Below, in pieces: positions 8,410-17,152 of a stretch of 64,000 bases of DNA. Source of the stretch: Pseudomonas syringae (GTDB taxonomy: Bacteria; Pseudomonadota; Gammaproteobacteria; Pseudomonadales; Pseudomonadaceae); the NCBI RefSeq assembly GCF_001698815.1, contig NZ_LGSI01000016.1:230-64229 (forward strand). The letters are read 5' to 3'. Both the position numbers and the translations under genes were made by a program. Positions within the stretch are counted from its first letter, which is position 1; the number at the start of each line of letters is the position of its first letter. A model generated the notes under the pieces. It did no database searches, was not told where the DNA came from, and worked only from the letters and a program-made list of their open reading frames with translations.

Positions 8410-9679
8410 TCAACGAATACGCCAACGCCGATATCGACACCAGACCCACGATCACCACAAAGACATTGGATGCCTTGCCAGCGTACTGCCGCATGGCCGG
8501 GACTTTGTGGATGGCGTACATCGGCATCAGGAACAGCAACGCGGTGATGATTGGGCCGCCCAGGGTTTCGATCATGCCCAGGATGCTCGGGTTAAGCGTG
8601 GCAACCGCCCAGCACACCACCAGCATCAACGCCGCAGTCATGCGATCCAGCAGCAACGGCGCGGGACGATATCCGGTTTTCGCCACCAGCCCTTTCAAAC
8701 CTTCGCTGGCGCCGATGTAGTGGCCCAGAAACGACTTGGCAATCGCCACGAACGCAATCAACGGCGCCATGAACGCGATGGTCGGGTTGCTGAAATGGTT
8801 GGCCAGATACGACAGGATCGACAGGTTCTGCGCCTTGGCTTCTGCCAGCTGTACCGGTGACAAGGTCAGCACGCAACTGAAGACAAAGAACAGCACCAGC
8901 ACCACCATCAGGCCATGGGCGCGGGCGAGGATTTGCGAGCTGCGACCTTCCGCCTGTTCGCCGTAACGACGCTTCTGGTCCACGGCGAACGCCGAGATGA
9001 TCGGCGTGTGGTTGAAGGAAAACACCATCACCGGAATCGCCAACCAGAACGTGTGCAGGAACGCCGAAGGCTTCGGCAGCGTGGTGGCGGTTTCGAGGAT
9101 GCCGCCGGTCCAGTGCGGGATCAGAAACACCGAAAGAAACAGCAACGCAACGATGAACGGGTAAACCATCAGGCTCATGGCCTTGACGATCACCCGCTCG
9201 CCGCAGCGCACTACCGCCAGCAGGCCGAGGATCAGCACGAATGCCAGGATCGCCCGAGGTGGCGGTTGGACATGCAACTGATGTTCAAGAAAACTGCCGA
9301 CGGTGTTGGTCAGCGCGACGCTGTAGATCAGCAGGATCGGAAACACGGCGAAGAAATACAGCAGCGTGATCAACGCCCCGGCGCTCTTGCCGAAATGTTG
9401 CTCGACCACTTCAGTGATGTCCGCGCCTTCGCGTCCGGACAGCACGAAGCGGGTCAGCCCGCGGTGCGCAAAGAAGGTCATGGGGAACGCCAGCAGCGCG
9501 AGGACGATCAACGGCCAGAAACCGCCGATACCTGCGTTGATTGGCAAAAACAAGGTGCCCGCGCCGATGGCGGTGCCGAACAAACCGAGCATCCAGGTGG
9601 TGTCGTGGCGGTTCCACGCAGCAATGCTGGCGGGGGCCGTGTCGAAACGTTGTTCGACGCTATTGGCCTGATCATTCAT
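8405..9679 (-). CDS. HAAAP-family amino-acid permease (SdaC/TdcC-like)
   Basis: A 424-residue inner-membrane transporter with about eleven predicted helices. The N-terminal DTTWMLGLFGTAIGAGTLFLP is the hydroxy/aromatic amino-acid permease (HAAAP) hallmark, and the later FSFNHTPIISAF and AKSFLGHYIGASEG segments match the SdaC serine and TdcC threonine proton symporters. Length is normal for the family (about 420-440). The start at 9679 gives the expected short hydrophilic N-terminus. The stop codon is contributed by a REP element, so the last residues may differ from relatives. It stands alone, between two REP-containing gaps; serine or threonine is the likely substrate by family. Confidence 0.85.
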   Translation of the reverse strand: MNDQANSVEQRFDTAPASIAAWNRHDTTWMLGLFGTAIGAGTLFLPINAGIGGFWPLIVLALLAFPMTFFAHRGLTRFVLSGREGADITEVVEQHFGKSAGALITLLYFFAVFPILLIYSVALTNTVGSFLEHQLHVQPPPRAILAFVLILGLLAVVRCGERVIVKAMSLMVYPFIVALLFLSVFLIPHWTGGILETATTLPKPSAFLHTFWLAIPVMVFSFNHTPIISAFAVDQKRRYGEQAEGRSSQILARAHGLMVVLVLFFVFSCVLTLSPVQLAEAKAQNLSILSYLANHFSNPTIAFMAPLIAFVAIAKSFLGHYIGASEGLKGLVAKTGYRPAPLLLDRMTAALMLVVCWAVATLNPSILGMIETLGGPIITALLFLMPMYAIHKVPAMRQYAGKASNVFVVIVGLVSISALAYSLT

Positions 9680-9845
9680 CCGGTCGAATCTCCGTTGCCG
9701 GTTAATACAACAAGGCGGGGACGCATCGGAAAACCTGGCAGTTCAACGCCCCCATCAAAAACAGGGGCGCGATTGTCCGGGATCGGGCTTGAAAATCAAA
9801 GGTTTGTCTGACGAGAAGGTGTTGAACAGCTGAATTGAACGCATT
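9680..9845. other. Noncoding gap upstream of the permease
   Basis: No gene is visible here. A small inverted repeat CGCCCC/GGGGCG (9747-9752, 9764-9769) is present without a T-tract. The region should hold the permease promoter, reading leftwards, but I could not assign -35/-10 boxes with confidence. The rest of this 305-base gap is the REP doublet at 9846-9939. Confidence 0.4.
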
Positions 9846-9939
9846 CCGTAGGACCGGCTTTAGCCGGGAGGCGGCGGGTACATTCGCAGCGGTTCCATCG
9901 TAAAAACTATCGCCCTCCCGGCTGAAGCCGGTCCTACGG
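9846..9939. repeat. REP doublet (CCGGCTTTAGCCGG class)
   Basis: The left arm, 9846-9871, reads CCGTAGGACCGGCTTTAGCC then GGGAGG. The right arm, 9912-9939, is its inverse with one change (GGCTGAAGCC). The arms are separated by about 40 bases. This is the usual BIME/REPIN arrangement. It lies between pvdH (stop at 9985) and the permease and could help end transcripts from pvdH. Confidence 0.88.
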
Positions 9940-9984
9940 ATCCTGCGAGCGCAGTGTCGGCGACACAGCGAAATTCAATTCACC

Positions 9985-11397
9985 TCAAACCCTCTTCAAC
10001 GCCGCCTCCAGCGCCTTGGCAAAGCGGCGGGCGACTTCGTCGATCTGTTCGGCACTGATGACCAGCGGCGGCAGGAAGCGCACGACGGCGCCATGCCGAC
10101 CGCCCAGTTCCAGAATCAGGCCGCGCTTGAGGCATTCGTTCTGGATCAGCGGTGCGATGGCGCTGTACGCAGGCGGATGACCGAGGCTATCCAGCGCGCC
10201 ATCGGGGTCCACCAGCTCGATGCCAAGCATCAAGCCACGCCCGCGAATGTCGCCCAGTTGCGGGTAGTCCCGCTGGAGAATACGCAGGTGCTCGGTCAAA
10301 CGGGCGCCCATTGCCGTAGCGTGGGCAGCGATGTCGTGCTGCTTGAGGTAGCCCATTACCGCCGAGCCCGCCGCCATGGCCATTTGATTACCCCGGAAAG
10401 TTCCGGCGTGAGCACCGGGCAACCAGGTGTCGAGCCAGTCGCGATACACCACCACCGCCAACGGCAGACTGCCGCCGATGGCTTTGGACAGCACCACCAC
10501 ATCCGGCACGATACCGGCATGCTCGAAGGCGAACATCTTGCCGGTGCGGGCAAAGCCGCTCTGGATCTCGTCCACGATCAACGCCACGCCGGCTTGCTCG
10601 GTTATGCGCCGCAGACCGCGTAGCCAGTCCAGATCCGCCGGGATCACGCCACCCTCGCCCTGCACCACCTCGACGATTACCGCAGCGGGCCGTTCAACGC
10701 CCGCTTCGGGATCGTTGAGCAGGTTTTGCAGATAACTCAGATTGACCTTCACGCCCTGCTCGCCACCCAGGCCGAACGGGCAGCGATAGTCATAAGGGAA
10801 CGGCAGGAACTGCACGCCACTGTTGAGCAACGCGGCCATGGGTTTTTTCGGACCCAGGCTGCCCATCAGGCTCAACGCCCCCATGCTCATGCCGTGATAA
10901 CCGCCCTGAAAGGACAGCACCGTGCTGCGCCCGGTCGCGGTACGCACCAGCTTCAACGCCGCTTCCACGGCATCGGTACCGGTCGGCCCGCAGAACTGGA
11001 TTTTCGCCTCGCGGCGCAAGCCTTCGGGAAGTAAACCGAACAGGTCCTGAACGAATTGATCCTTGACCGGCGTGGTCAGGTCCAGCGTATGCAGCGGCAG
11101 GCCGTCATCCAGCACCTTACGAATGGCGGCGATCACCACCGGATGGTTATGCCCCAGCGCCAGGGTGCCGGCACCTGCCAGACAATCGATAAAGGTGCGC
11201 CCTTCAACGTCTTCGACATAAATCCCCTGGGCGCGCTTCAACGCCAGCGGAATGCGCCGTGGATAGCTGCGCGCGTTGGATTCCTGTTGTTTCTGGCGTA
11301 CCAGCAAAGGCGAATCTTCGAAGTGATAAAGCACTTCGTCCGGCTCACTGACGAACCGGGCAGGCGAATTCTCGTTGCGACTGATGGCGACCGACAT
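9985..11397 (-). CDS. pvdH: Diaminobutyrate-2-oxoglutarate aminotransferase
   Basis: A 470-residue class-III PLP aminotransferase. It transfers an amino group from glutamate to aspartate semialdehyde to give 2,4-diaminobutyrate, the residue loaded by the last module of PvdL in pyoverdine synthesis. Visible family features are GAGTLALGHNHP, CGPTGTDAVEAALK (PLP phosphate loop), FQGGYHGMS, VDEIQSGFARTGKMFAFEH, and the PLP lysine in LSKAIGGSLP. A PvdS-type promoter lies about 80 bases upstream (11477-11500). The gene is separated from pvdL by a transporter, the two-component system and the dsb operon. Other diaminobutyrate aminotransferases (ectoine EctB) are related, but context and promoter favour PvdH. 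Confidence 0.93.
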   Translation of the reverse strand: MSVAISRNENSPARFVSEPDEVLYHFEDSPLLVRQKQQESNARSYPRRIPLALKRAQGIYVEDVEGRTFIDCLAGAGTLALGHNHPVVIAAIRKVLDDGLPLHTLDLTTPVKDQFVQDLFGLLPEGLRREAKIQFCGPTGTDAVEAALKLVRTATGRSTVLSFQGGYHGMSMGALSLMGSLGPKKPMAALLNSGVQFLPFPYDYRCPFGLGGEQGVKVNLSYLQNLLNDPEAGVERPAAVIVEVVQGEGGVIPADLDWLRGLRRITEQAGVALIVDEIQSGFARTGKMFAFEHAGIVPDVVVLSKAIGGSLPLAVVVYRDWLDTWLPGAHAGTFRGNQMAMAAGSAVMGYLKQHDIAAHATAMGARLTEHLRILQRDYPQLGDIRGRGLMLGIELVDPDGALDSLGHPPAYSAIAPLIQNECLKRGLILELGGRHGAVVRFLPPLVISAEQIDEVARRFAKALEAALKRV

Positions 11398-11476
11398 CCC
11401 TCAAACCCTCGATAGCAGGTAGTAGAAAAGGACATCTGCCAAGCCATCGAGCGCTTGCAGATTTCCTGTTAGGGAA

Positions 11477-11500
11477 ACGCACAAGCGCGGCGGGGATTTA
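11477..11500 (-). promoter_or_regulatory. PvdS iron-starvation promoter of pvdH
   Basis: On the minus strand the sequence reads TAAAT (11500-11496), a 16-base spacer, then CGT (11479-11477). This is an exact match to the PvdS-dependent iron-starvation box TAAAT-N16-CGT. It lies about 80 bases before the pvdH ATG and only 11 bases after the stop of the DASS transporter gene. Confidence 0.88.
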
Positions 11501-11511
11501 CAAAATCAGTC

Positions 11512-13002
11512 TCACATCCAGCCCAGCCACTTCCAGTACGTGGCAGCGAACAGCAGCATCAGCAGGTAGCCGATGATCGTCACCGGCAGACCGATACGGG
11601 CGAACTGCCGGGCGGTGAAGGTTTCCGTGCCCAGGCATACCATGTTCTGCGGCGCGTTGATCGGCAGGATGAACCCGTAGCTGACAACAAAACCCAGCAA
11701 CATGGTCATGCCCAGCCGGTTGAAATCACCGGGCAGGGTTTGCAGCACCGCAATCAGGATCGGCAGCATGGCCGAGGTCAACGCCGTGGCGCTGGCGAAA
11801 CCCAGGTGAATCAGGATCAGGAACGCCCCGAGAATGGCGAATACCCCCAGCGGGCCGACTTTATCCAGGCCGGTGTTCGCCACCACTTGCACGCCCAGCC
11901 ACTGACCGGCGTGGGTCGTGAGCAATGCGGTGCCCAGACTGATGCCCACGCCGAAGACAATCACCGTGCCCCACGGAATGCGCGACTGCACATCCTTCCA
12001 GGTCATCACACCCCAACGCGGCAGCAACAGCAGGACCAATCCGGCGTAAGTCGTGGACGTGGTGTCGAAGCTGTGCAGCTTGCCTTCCGTAGCCCACAGC
12101 AACAGCAAGCCGATGGACACCGCCATCAAGCGTTTCTGCGCGCTGGTCATGGGGCCGATATCCGCCAGGGATTGCGCGACGGCTTCCTTGCCGCCGGGGA
12201 TGCTGTCGCTTTCCGGTGGCAGCAATTTCAGGACCAGCAAAATCAGCACGCCGGACATGATGATCGCCCAGGGTGCACCGGCGATCAGCCAGTCCAGCCA
12301 GGACACTCGCGCACCGAGCATTTTCTCCATGAAGCCGGCCGTCAGCAGGTTTTGCGCGGCGGCGGTCTGAATGCCGACGTTCCAGATGCTGGTGCCCTGG
12401 GCGACGATGATCATGATCGCGGCGGCGATGTTCGAGCGCTTGTCGACCCCGAACGCGGCAATAACGCCCATCATGATCGGCACCACACAGGCACTGCGCG
12501 CGGTAGCGCTGGGCACCACCAGGCTCAGCAAGATCGTCACCACAATGGCACCGAGCATGATGCGTCGGGTGCTGGTGCCGACCCGTGCGAGGGTCACGAG
12601 GGCGATTCTTCGATCCAGTCCGGTGTGAGTCATGGCGGCGGCGATGAACAGCGCCCCCGCTACCAGCGCCAGGGCAGGATTGGAGAAACCGGTCAGCGCC
12701 ATGCTGATCGCAGCGGATGAACCATAGATCACAGCCGGGTTCGGCAAGGTCGGTGCGGTGCCGATCAGGAACGCCATCAGCGACGTGATCATGATCGCGC
12801 TGGCTTCGTAGGAAACCGCTTCGGTAATCCACACCACGACGGCGAAGGCCAGGATCGCCAGCATTCGGTGCCCGGCAACCGGCAGGTCCGCTGGCAGCGG
12901 CAGCAATAACACGCCGACCATCACCAGTACGGCAACAGCCAGTGCGATGGGCAACTTGACCTTCGCGGGCGGTACTTCGGGCGTCGTCACAGTCGCATTC
13001 AT
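11512..13002 (-). CDS. DASS-family sodium/anion symporter
   Basis: A 496-residue inner-membrane transporter of the divalent anion:sodium symporter (SLC13-like) family, which imports dicarboxylates, tricarboxylates or sulfate. About twelve helices are apparent. The two hairpin regions of the fold are marked by VVPSATARSACVVPI in the first half and by SYGFILPINAPQNM in the second. A cytosolic linker KLLPPESDSIPGGKEAVAQ separates the halves. The initiating ATG at 13002 is followed by a short Thr/Pro-rich cytoplasmic tail. No partner genes give the substrate. It ends just ahead of the pvdH promoter, and no link to pyoverdine is evident. Confidence 0.85.
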   Translation of the reverse strand: MNATVTTPEVPPAKVKLPIALAVAVLVMVGVLLLPLPADLPVAGHRMLAILAFAVVVWITEAVSYEASAIMITSLMAFLIGTAPTLPNPAVIYGSSAAISMALTGFSNPALALVAGALFIAAAMTHTGLDRRIALVTLARVGTSTRRIMLGAIVVTILLSLVVPSATARSACVVPIMMGVIAAFGVDKRSNIAAAIMIIVAQGTSIWNVGIQTAAAQNLLTAGFMEKMLGARVSWLDWLIAGAPWAIIMSGVLILLVLKLLPPESDSIPGGKEAVAQSLADIGPMTSAQKRLMAVSIGLLLLWATEGKLHSFDTTSTTYAGLVLLLLPRWGVMTWKDVQSRIPWGTVIVFGVGISLGTALLTTHAGQWLGVQVVANTGLDKVGPLGVFAILGAFLILIHLGFASATALTSAMLPILIAVLQTLPGDFNRLGMTMLLGFVVSYGFILPINAPQNMVCLGTETFTARQFARIGLPVTIIGYLLMLLFAATYWKWLGWM

Positions 13003-13144
13003 GATTTTTCCTGGGGTCCATCGAAATCAGCACGCATGGCTTGCGCATCCTGGACGCGCAGCCCGCTATCGCGCGCATCATGACGCAGCGCTGCCAACAG
13101 CGCTTGAGATGGATCAATACAAGCGTTGGCGCTGTACCCCGGAC

Positions 13145-14476
13145 TTATCCGCGAATGCTCTCCCGACACAACGGCATGCGCAGTTCGACCCGCAAGCCAT
13201 CCGGCTGATTGGCGAAGGTCAGCTCACAGCCGCAGCGCTGGACAATGGCCTGCACGATAGCCAGCCCCAGACCGGAACCTTCGCCGGTGCCCTGCCGCCA
13301 GAAACGTTGGGTGACAAGCTTCAATTTCTCCTCGGCAATACCGCTGCCGTAATCGCGCACCACAAAACTCGCCTGGCTGGCTGAAGTGCTCAAGCTCAGC
13401 TCAACCCGGGTGTTCCGGGATGCATGGCGCAAGGCGTTTTCCAGCAGATTGCGCAGCGCGGCGATGGCCAGCACCGAGGGCATGTCCAGCGCCGCTGTGG
13501 ACAAATCGTCCGGCAGGTGCAGATCAATGCGCGACACATGGCCGTGACTGGCGTCGTGCATCGCCAGACGGGCGACTTCTTCGGCGCTGCATTGCACGCC
13601 ATCCTCGAACGACAGACTGCCCTCGACGCGCGCCAGTAACAGCAGTTGCTCAAGCGTGCTGTGCAAGCGATCCGCGCCCTCCTCGGCATGGGCCAGCGAA
13701 CGATCACGGGTTTCGCCCTCGGTCATGCGCGCCACTTGCAGGTGGGTCTTGATGGCGGTCAGCGGGCTGCGCAGCTCATGGGCGGCATCGCCGGTCAGCC
13801 GCCGCTCCCGTCCCAGGGTCTGCGCAATGCGCTGGAACAGCTGGTTCTGGGTGTCCAGCAACGGCTGCAACTCATTGGGCATGCCCGAGACATCCAGTGG
13901 CTCCAGCGAGTCGGCACTGCGCCGCTTCAAGGCATCACGCATGCGATTGAGCGGCGCCAGTCCCTGGCCGATACCCAACCAGAGCAGGCCAAGACTACCG
14001 AGCAAGGCCACCGCCACCGGCACTGAAGCAGCGAGCAAAACCGAATACTTGAGGGTGTCGCGCTCGTCCTGGCGGTCGGCCGTTGTAACGCGCAACTCGC
14101 CGTGGGTCAGGGTGAAACTGCGCCAGCGTTCGCCGTTGATGATCTGGTCGTGAAAGCCGCTGGCATCGGCCGCCAGCGGCTCATCCGGAGTCGAGTGACT
14201 GCGCGCCAGCACTTCACCGCGCAGGGAACTGACCTGACACGCCAGCCCGCCGGGAATGCCCAATTGCTCGGCGCTCAAGGCCGCGCCGTCATTGCTGGCG
14301 GGCACCGGCAACTGTTCGAGAAGCCCGGAGACCATGCGCGCCGAAGCCGCGAGACGTTGGTCCAGTGATTCCATCATTTGTGCGCGCAGATCACACAACA
14401 TCCAGGCCGCCGCGAGCATCCAGATCACCACGAACGCCGAGCCCAGCGTCAGGCTCAGCCGCAGACGCAGGCTCAT
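13145..14476 (-). CDS. dsbS: Sensor histidine kinase (DsbS/QseC-like)
   Basis: A 443-residue membrane kinase. Helix 1 is about residues 8-28, a periplasmic sensor spans 30-140, helix 2 is about 145-170, then HAMP, a dimerisation H-box DAAHELRSPLTA (His233), the N-box LRNLLENALRH, and the G-boxes RDYGSGI and GEGSGLGLAIV. The periplasmic domain has one cysteine, Cys80 in GGLACQVS. Its start overlaps the response-regulator stop (ATGA). Gene order matches P. aeruginosa PA2480-PA2479-PA2478-PA2477-PA2476, the DsbRS system next to dsbD2/dsbG, which as I recall is linked to copper and thiol stress. The name rests on that synteny. Confidence 0.85.
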   Translation of the reverse strand: MSLRLRLSLTLGSAFVVIWMLAAAWMLCDLRAQMMESLDQRLAASARMVSGLLEQLPVPASNDGAALSAEQLGIPGGLACQVSSLRGEVLARSHSTPDEPLAADASGFHDQIINGERWRSFTLTHGELRVTTADRQDERDTLKYSVLLAASVPVAVALLGSLGLLWLGIGQGLAPLNRMRDALKRRSADSLEPLDVSGMPNELQPLLDTQNQLFQRIAQTLGRERRLTGDAAHELRSPLTAIKTHLQVARMTEGETRDRSLAHAEEGADRLHSTLEQLLLLARVEGSLSFEDGVQCSAEEVARLAMHDASHGHVSRIDLHLPDDLSTAALDMPSVLAIAALRNLLENALRHASRNTRVELSLSTSASQASFVVRDYGSGIAEEKLKLVTQRFWRQGTGEGSGLGLAIVQAIVQRCGCELTFANQPDGLRVELRMPLCRESIRG

Positions 14477-15162
14477 TGCGGATCCTCGGCAGCACTGTTT
14501 TTGCCGGCAGTGCCCAGCCGATAACCCAAGCCGCGCACCGTTTCGACAATCTGGCCGCCCAGCTTGCGTCGCAAATGATGGATGTGCACGCTCAGGGCAT
14601 TGCTTTCCACTTCATCGCCGAAACCGTAGATGCAATCCTTGAGTTGCTCACTGGACAGTACGCGACCTCGGGCATGGAGCAGCGCATGCAACAGCGCCTG
14701 CTCACGGCGGGACAGATCCACCGGCTGACCGGCTAGAAACACCTCGCGACTGCTGGGGTCGTAGCTCAGGCAACCATGCTCGATCAGGTTGACGCTGCGC
14801 CCGGCCACGCGCCGCACCAGCGTGTGCAGGCGCGCGCTGAGTTCGCGTAGATCAAAGGGTTTGAGCAGGTAATCGTCGGCCCCGGCCTGCAATCCATCGA
14901 CCCGGTCGCTGACCGTATCCCGCGCCGTCAGAATCAACACCGGCAGCTCGACACCCTGCCCGCGCAACTGTTTGAGAAGCTTGAGGCCGTCCTCGTCGGG
15001 CAAGCCCAGATCCAGTATCAGCACATCGAATTGCGCCGCCGCCAAAATCGCCCGCGCCGCTGCCGCCGTGGCTACCCGATCGACCGTCAAGCCCTGGGCA
15101 TTGAGGCCGGCGGCAATTCCGCTGGCGATCAGATCGTCGTCTTCACAGAGTAATACGTGCAT
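14473..15162 (-). CDS. dsbR: OmpR-family response regulator (DsbR/QseB-like)
   Basis: A 229-residue regulator. The receiver domain (1-115) has the acidic pocket EDD (7-9), phosphoacceptor Asp51 in LILDLGLPDEDG, Thr in LTARD and Lys in LLKPFD. A C-terminal winged helix (about 125-220) ends with HIHHLRRKLGG...VRGLGYRLG. It belongs to the PmrA/QseB subgroup. A candidate binding site of that subgroup (6-5-6 repeat) lies about 40 bases upstream of its start, and another in front of the divergent dsbD operon. Likely role: activating the dsb genes and its own transcription when DsbS senses damage or metal in the periplasm. Confidence 0.87.
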   Translation of the reverse strand: MHVLLCEDDDLIASGIAAGLNAQGLTVDRVATAAAARAILAAAQFDVLILDLGLPDEDGLKLLKQLRGQGVELPVLILTARDTVSDRVDGLQAGADDYLLKPFDLRELSARLHTLVRRVAGRSVNLIEHGCLSYDPSSREVFLAGQPVDLSRREQALLHALLHARGRVLSSEQLKDCIYGFGDEVESNALSVHIHHLRRKLGGQIVETVRGLGYRLGTAGKNSAAEDPQ

Positions 15163-15201
15163 GCTCGGGCTCGGGGAAATGGGCCAATGAAACAGGTCAG
15201 G

Positions 15202-15218
15202 ATTAAGGCAGGATTATG
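15202..15218 (-). promoter_or_regulatory. Candidate DsbR box upstream of the response regulator
   Basis: On the minus strand this is CATAAT-N5-CTTAAT, the 6-5-6 arrangement typical of PmrA/QseB boxes, with one mismatch. On the plus strand it appears as direct repeats CAGGATTA at 15198-15205 and 15209-15216, 11 bases apart. It lies about 40 bases before the response-regulator ATG. Confidence 0.55.
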
Positions 15219-15230
15219 CATGTGTGGAAC

Positions 15231-15337
15231 GGTAGGAGGGGACTCGTCCCCGAAGGGAGGCCGGCCTGGCTAAATCAAGGTGCCTGTCGTGATTTGGTAC
15301 CTGAGCCAACCTCTTCCCGGACAAGTCCGGTCCTACC
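15231..15337. repeat. REP doublet (CCGGACTTGTCCGG class)
   Basis: The right arm, 15311-15337, contains TTCCCGGACAAGTCCGG then TCCTACC. The left arm, 15231-15260, is its diverged inverse, GGTAGGAGGGGACTCGTCCC then CGAAGGG. It sits between the two divergent DsbR boxes in the dsbR-dsbD gap. Confidence 0.82.
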
Positions 15338-15352
15338 AAAGCAATGCGCAAT

Positions 15353-15369
15353 GTTAACTCTACCTTAAT
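15353..15369 (+). promoter_or_regulatory. Candidate DsbR box upstream of dsbD
   Basis: GTTAAC-N5-CTTAAT, a 6-5-6 direct repeat with 11-base phasing as in PmrA/QseB operators, ends 46 bases before the dsbD ATG. Together with the similar repeat at 15202-15218 it suggests that the regulator controls both divergent transcripts. Confidence 0.6.
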
Positions 15370-15415
15370 ACCCCTGCCCCACCCTTGGCCGGTCTGTACA
15401 TCCCAAGGCTTTTGT

Positions 15416-17152
15416 ATGCGTATTTTTCTGCTGCTGATTCTTTCGCTGTTGCCCGCACTCGCTCAGGCGTTGCCCGGAAATGATCCTTTCAAGCGACAAC
15501 CCGAATTCCTCCCGGTTGATCAGGCGTTCACCCTGACCAGCGACCGTCTGGAATCCGGCGAAACCCGTCTGCACTGGCGCATCGCCGAGGGTTATTACCT
15601 GTATAAGCAGCGCGTCAGCTTTGCCGGGCTGAGCGCCGACCATCAGCCGGTGCTGCCCGAGGGCGAAGCCCACAGTGACGAGTTTTTCGGCGAACAGCAG
15701 GTGTACCGCAACAGCCTTGAATTGTTGATCCCGGCCTCCGCCAGCGGCAGTGTGAAACTGGGCTGGCAAGGTTGTGCCGATGCCGGTTTGTGTTATCCGC
15801 CGCAAAGCCGGTTGCTGGAGATCAGCGGCACCGTAGTAGAACAAAACGTGCAGCAAGCCGAAGACCAGACGCTGGCCAGCTCACTTCAGCAGCGCTCGCT
15901 GGGCTGGAGCCTGCTGATCTTCTTCGGTCTTGGCCTGCTGCTGGCCTTCGCCCCATGCTCGCTGCCGATGTTGCCGATTCTGGCGGGCGTGGTGGTGGGC
16001 GGCGGCGCCAGTCCACGGCGCGGTCTGGCATTGGCGAGCAGTTACGTGCTGAGCATGGCGCTGGTCTACGCCGGGCTCGGTGTGGTTGCGGCATTGCTCG
16101 GCGGTAATCTGCAAGCGCTGCTGCAACAGCCGTGGTTGCTGGGCAGCTTCGCCGCACTGTTCGTCGTCCTCGCGTTACCGATGTTCGGGTTTTTCGAACT
16201 GCAACTGCCCGCCGCCTTGCGTGATCGCTTGGAAAACGCCAGCCGACGCACACGTGGCGGCAGCCTGCTCGGCGCCGGCATATTGGGGGCGTTGTCGGGG
16301 TTGCTGGTCGGGCCATGCATGACCGCGCCACTGGCCGGTGCGCTGCTGTACATCGCGCAAAGCGGCAATGCGCTGCACGGCGGCCTGGTGCTGTTCGTCA
16401 TGGGATTGGGGATCGGTTTGCCGTTGATGCTGCTGGTCACGGTCGGCAATCGCTTCCTACCCAAACCCGGCGTGTGGATGGATGCGCTCAAGGGTGTATT
16501 CGGGTTCATGTTCCTCGGCACCGCATTGCTGATGGCGCGGCCGCTGCTGGATGAGTCATTGTGGGTCGCCGGTTGGGGCGTACTGCTGCTGATCGCTGCG
16601 TGCAGTGCGCTGGCGTTGACCGAGCGGATGAAAAGCGCGACCAGGGTCTTTGCCCCCACCGGACTGATCCTCGGCCTGTGGTCCGTGCTGCTGCTGGTGG
16701 GCGCAGCCGGCGGCGCGGACGACCCTTGGCAACCGTTGAAGGTTTACAGTGCCGGACGCGTCGAATCAAACAGTGCCCCCAAGGAAGCCTTCGTCACGAT
16801 CACTGAACCGAATGCGCTGCAAAGCGAGCTGGATGCGGCGCAGGCCAGCGGCCGCTGGGTGCTGATCGATTACTACGCAGACTGGTGCGTGTCCTGCAAA
16901 GTCATGGAGAAACAGGTGTTCGCCAAACCCGACGTGCTGAATGCACTGCAAGACGTGCATCTGCTGCGTGTGGATGTCACCGCCGACAACCCGGCCAGCC
17001 GCGAGCTGCTGCAACGTTACAAGGTGCCGGGACCACCAAGCCTGCTGTGGATCGGGCCAGACGGCAGCGAACGACGCGAGCGGCGTATCACCGGCCAGGT
17101 CGACGCCGGGACGTTCCTGCAGCAATGGCAAGCCACTCGGGAGCGCGGTTGA
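15416..17152 (+). CDS. dsbD: Thiol:disulfide interchange protein DsbD
   Basis: A 578-residue inner-membrane electron carrier that passes reducing power from cytoplasmic thioredoxin to periplasmic thiol proteins. It has a signal peptide (about 1-17, ending ALAQA), an N-terminal periplasmic domain with the redox pair C120/C126 (GCADAGLC), an eight-helix core with C181 (APCSLP) and C301 (GPCMTAP), and a C-terminal thioredoxin domain with CVSC (491-494) in DWCVSC. All six catalytic cysteines are present. The ATG at 15416 puts the signal peptide at the N-terminus and follows AAGG. It begins a three-gene operon; the stop overlaps the next start (TGATG). Confidence 0.94.
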   Translation: MRIFLLLILSLLPALAQALPGNDPFKRQPEFLPVDQAFTLTSDRLESGETRLHWRIAEGYYLYKQRVSFAGLSADHQPVLPEGEAHSDEFFGEQQVYRNSLELLIPASASGSVKLGWQGCADAGLCYPPQSRLLEISGTVVEQNVQQAEDQTLASSLQQRSLGWSLLIFFGLGLLLAFAPCSLPMLPILAGVVVGGGASPRRGLALASSYVLSMALVYAGLGVVAALLGGNLQALLQQPWLLGSFAALFVVLALPMFGFFELQLPAALRDRLENASRRTRGGSLLGAGILGALSGLLVGPCMTAPLAGALLYIAQSGNALHGGLVLFVMGLGIGLPLMLLVTVGNRFLPKPGVWMDALKGVFGFMFLGTALLMARPLLDESLWVAGWGVLLLIAACSALALTERMKSATRVFAPTGLILGLWSVLLLVGAAGGADDPWQPLKVYSAGRVESNSAPKEAFVTITEPNALQSELDAAQASGRWVLIDYYADWCVSCKVMEKQVFAKPDVLNALQDVHLLRVDVTADNPASRELLQRYKVPGPPSLLWIGPDGSERRERRITGQVDAGTFLQQWQATRERG

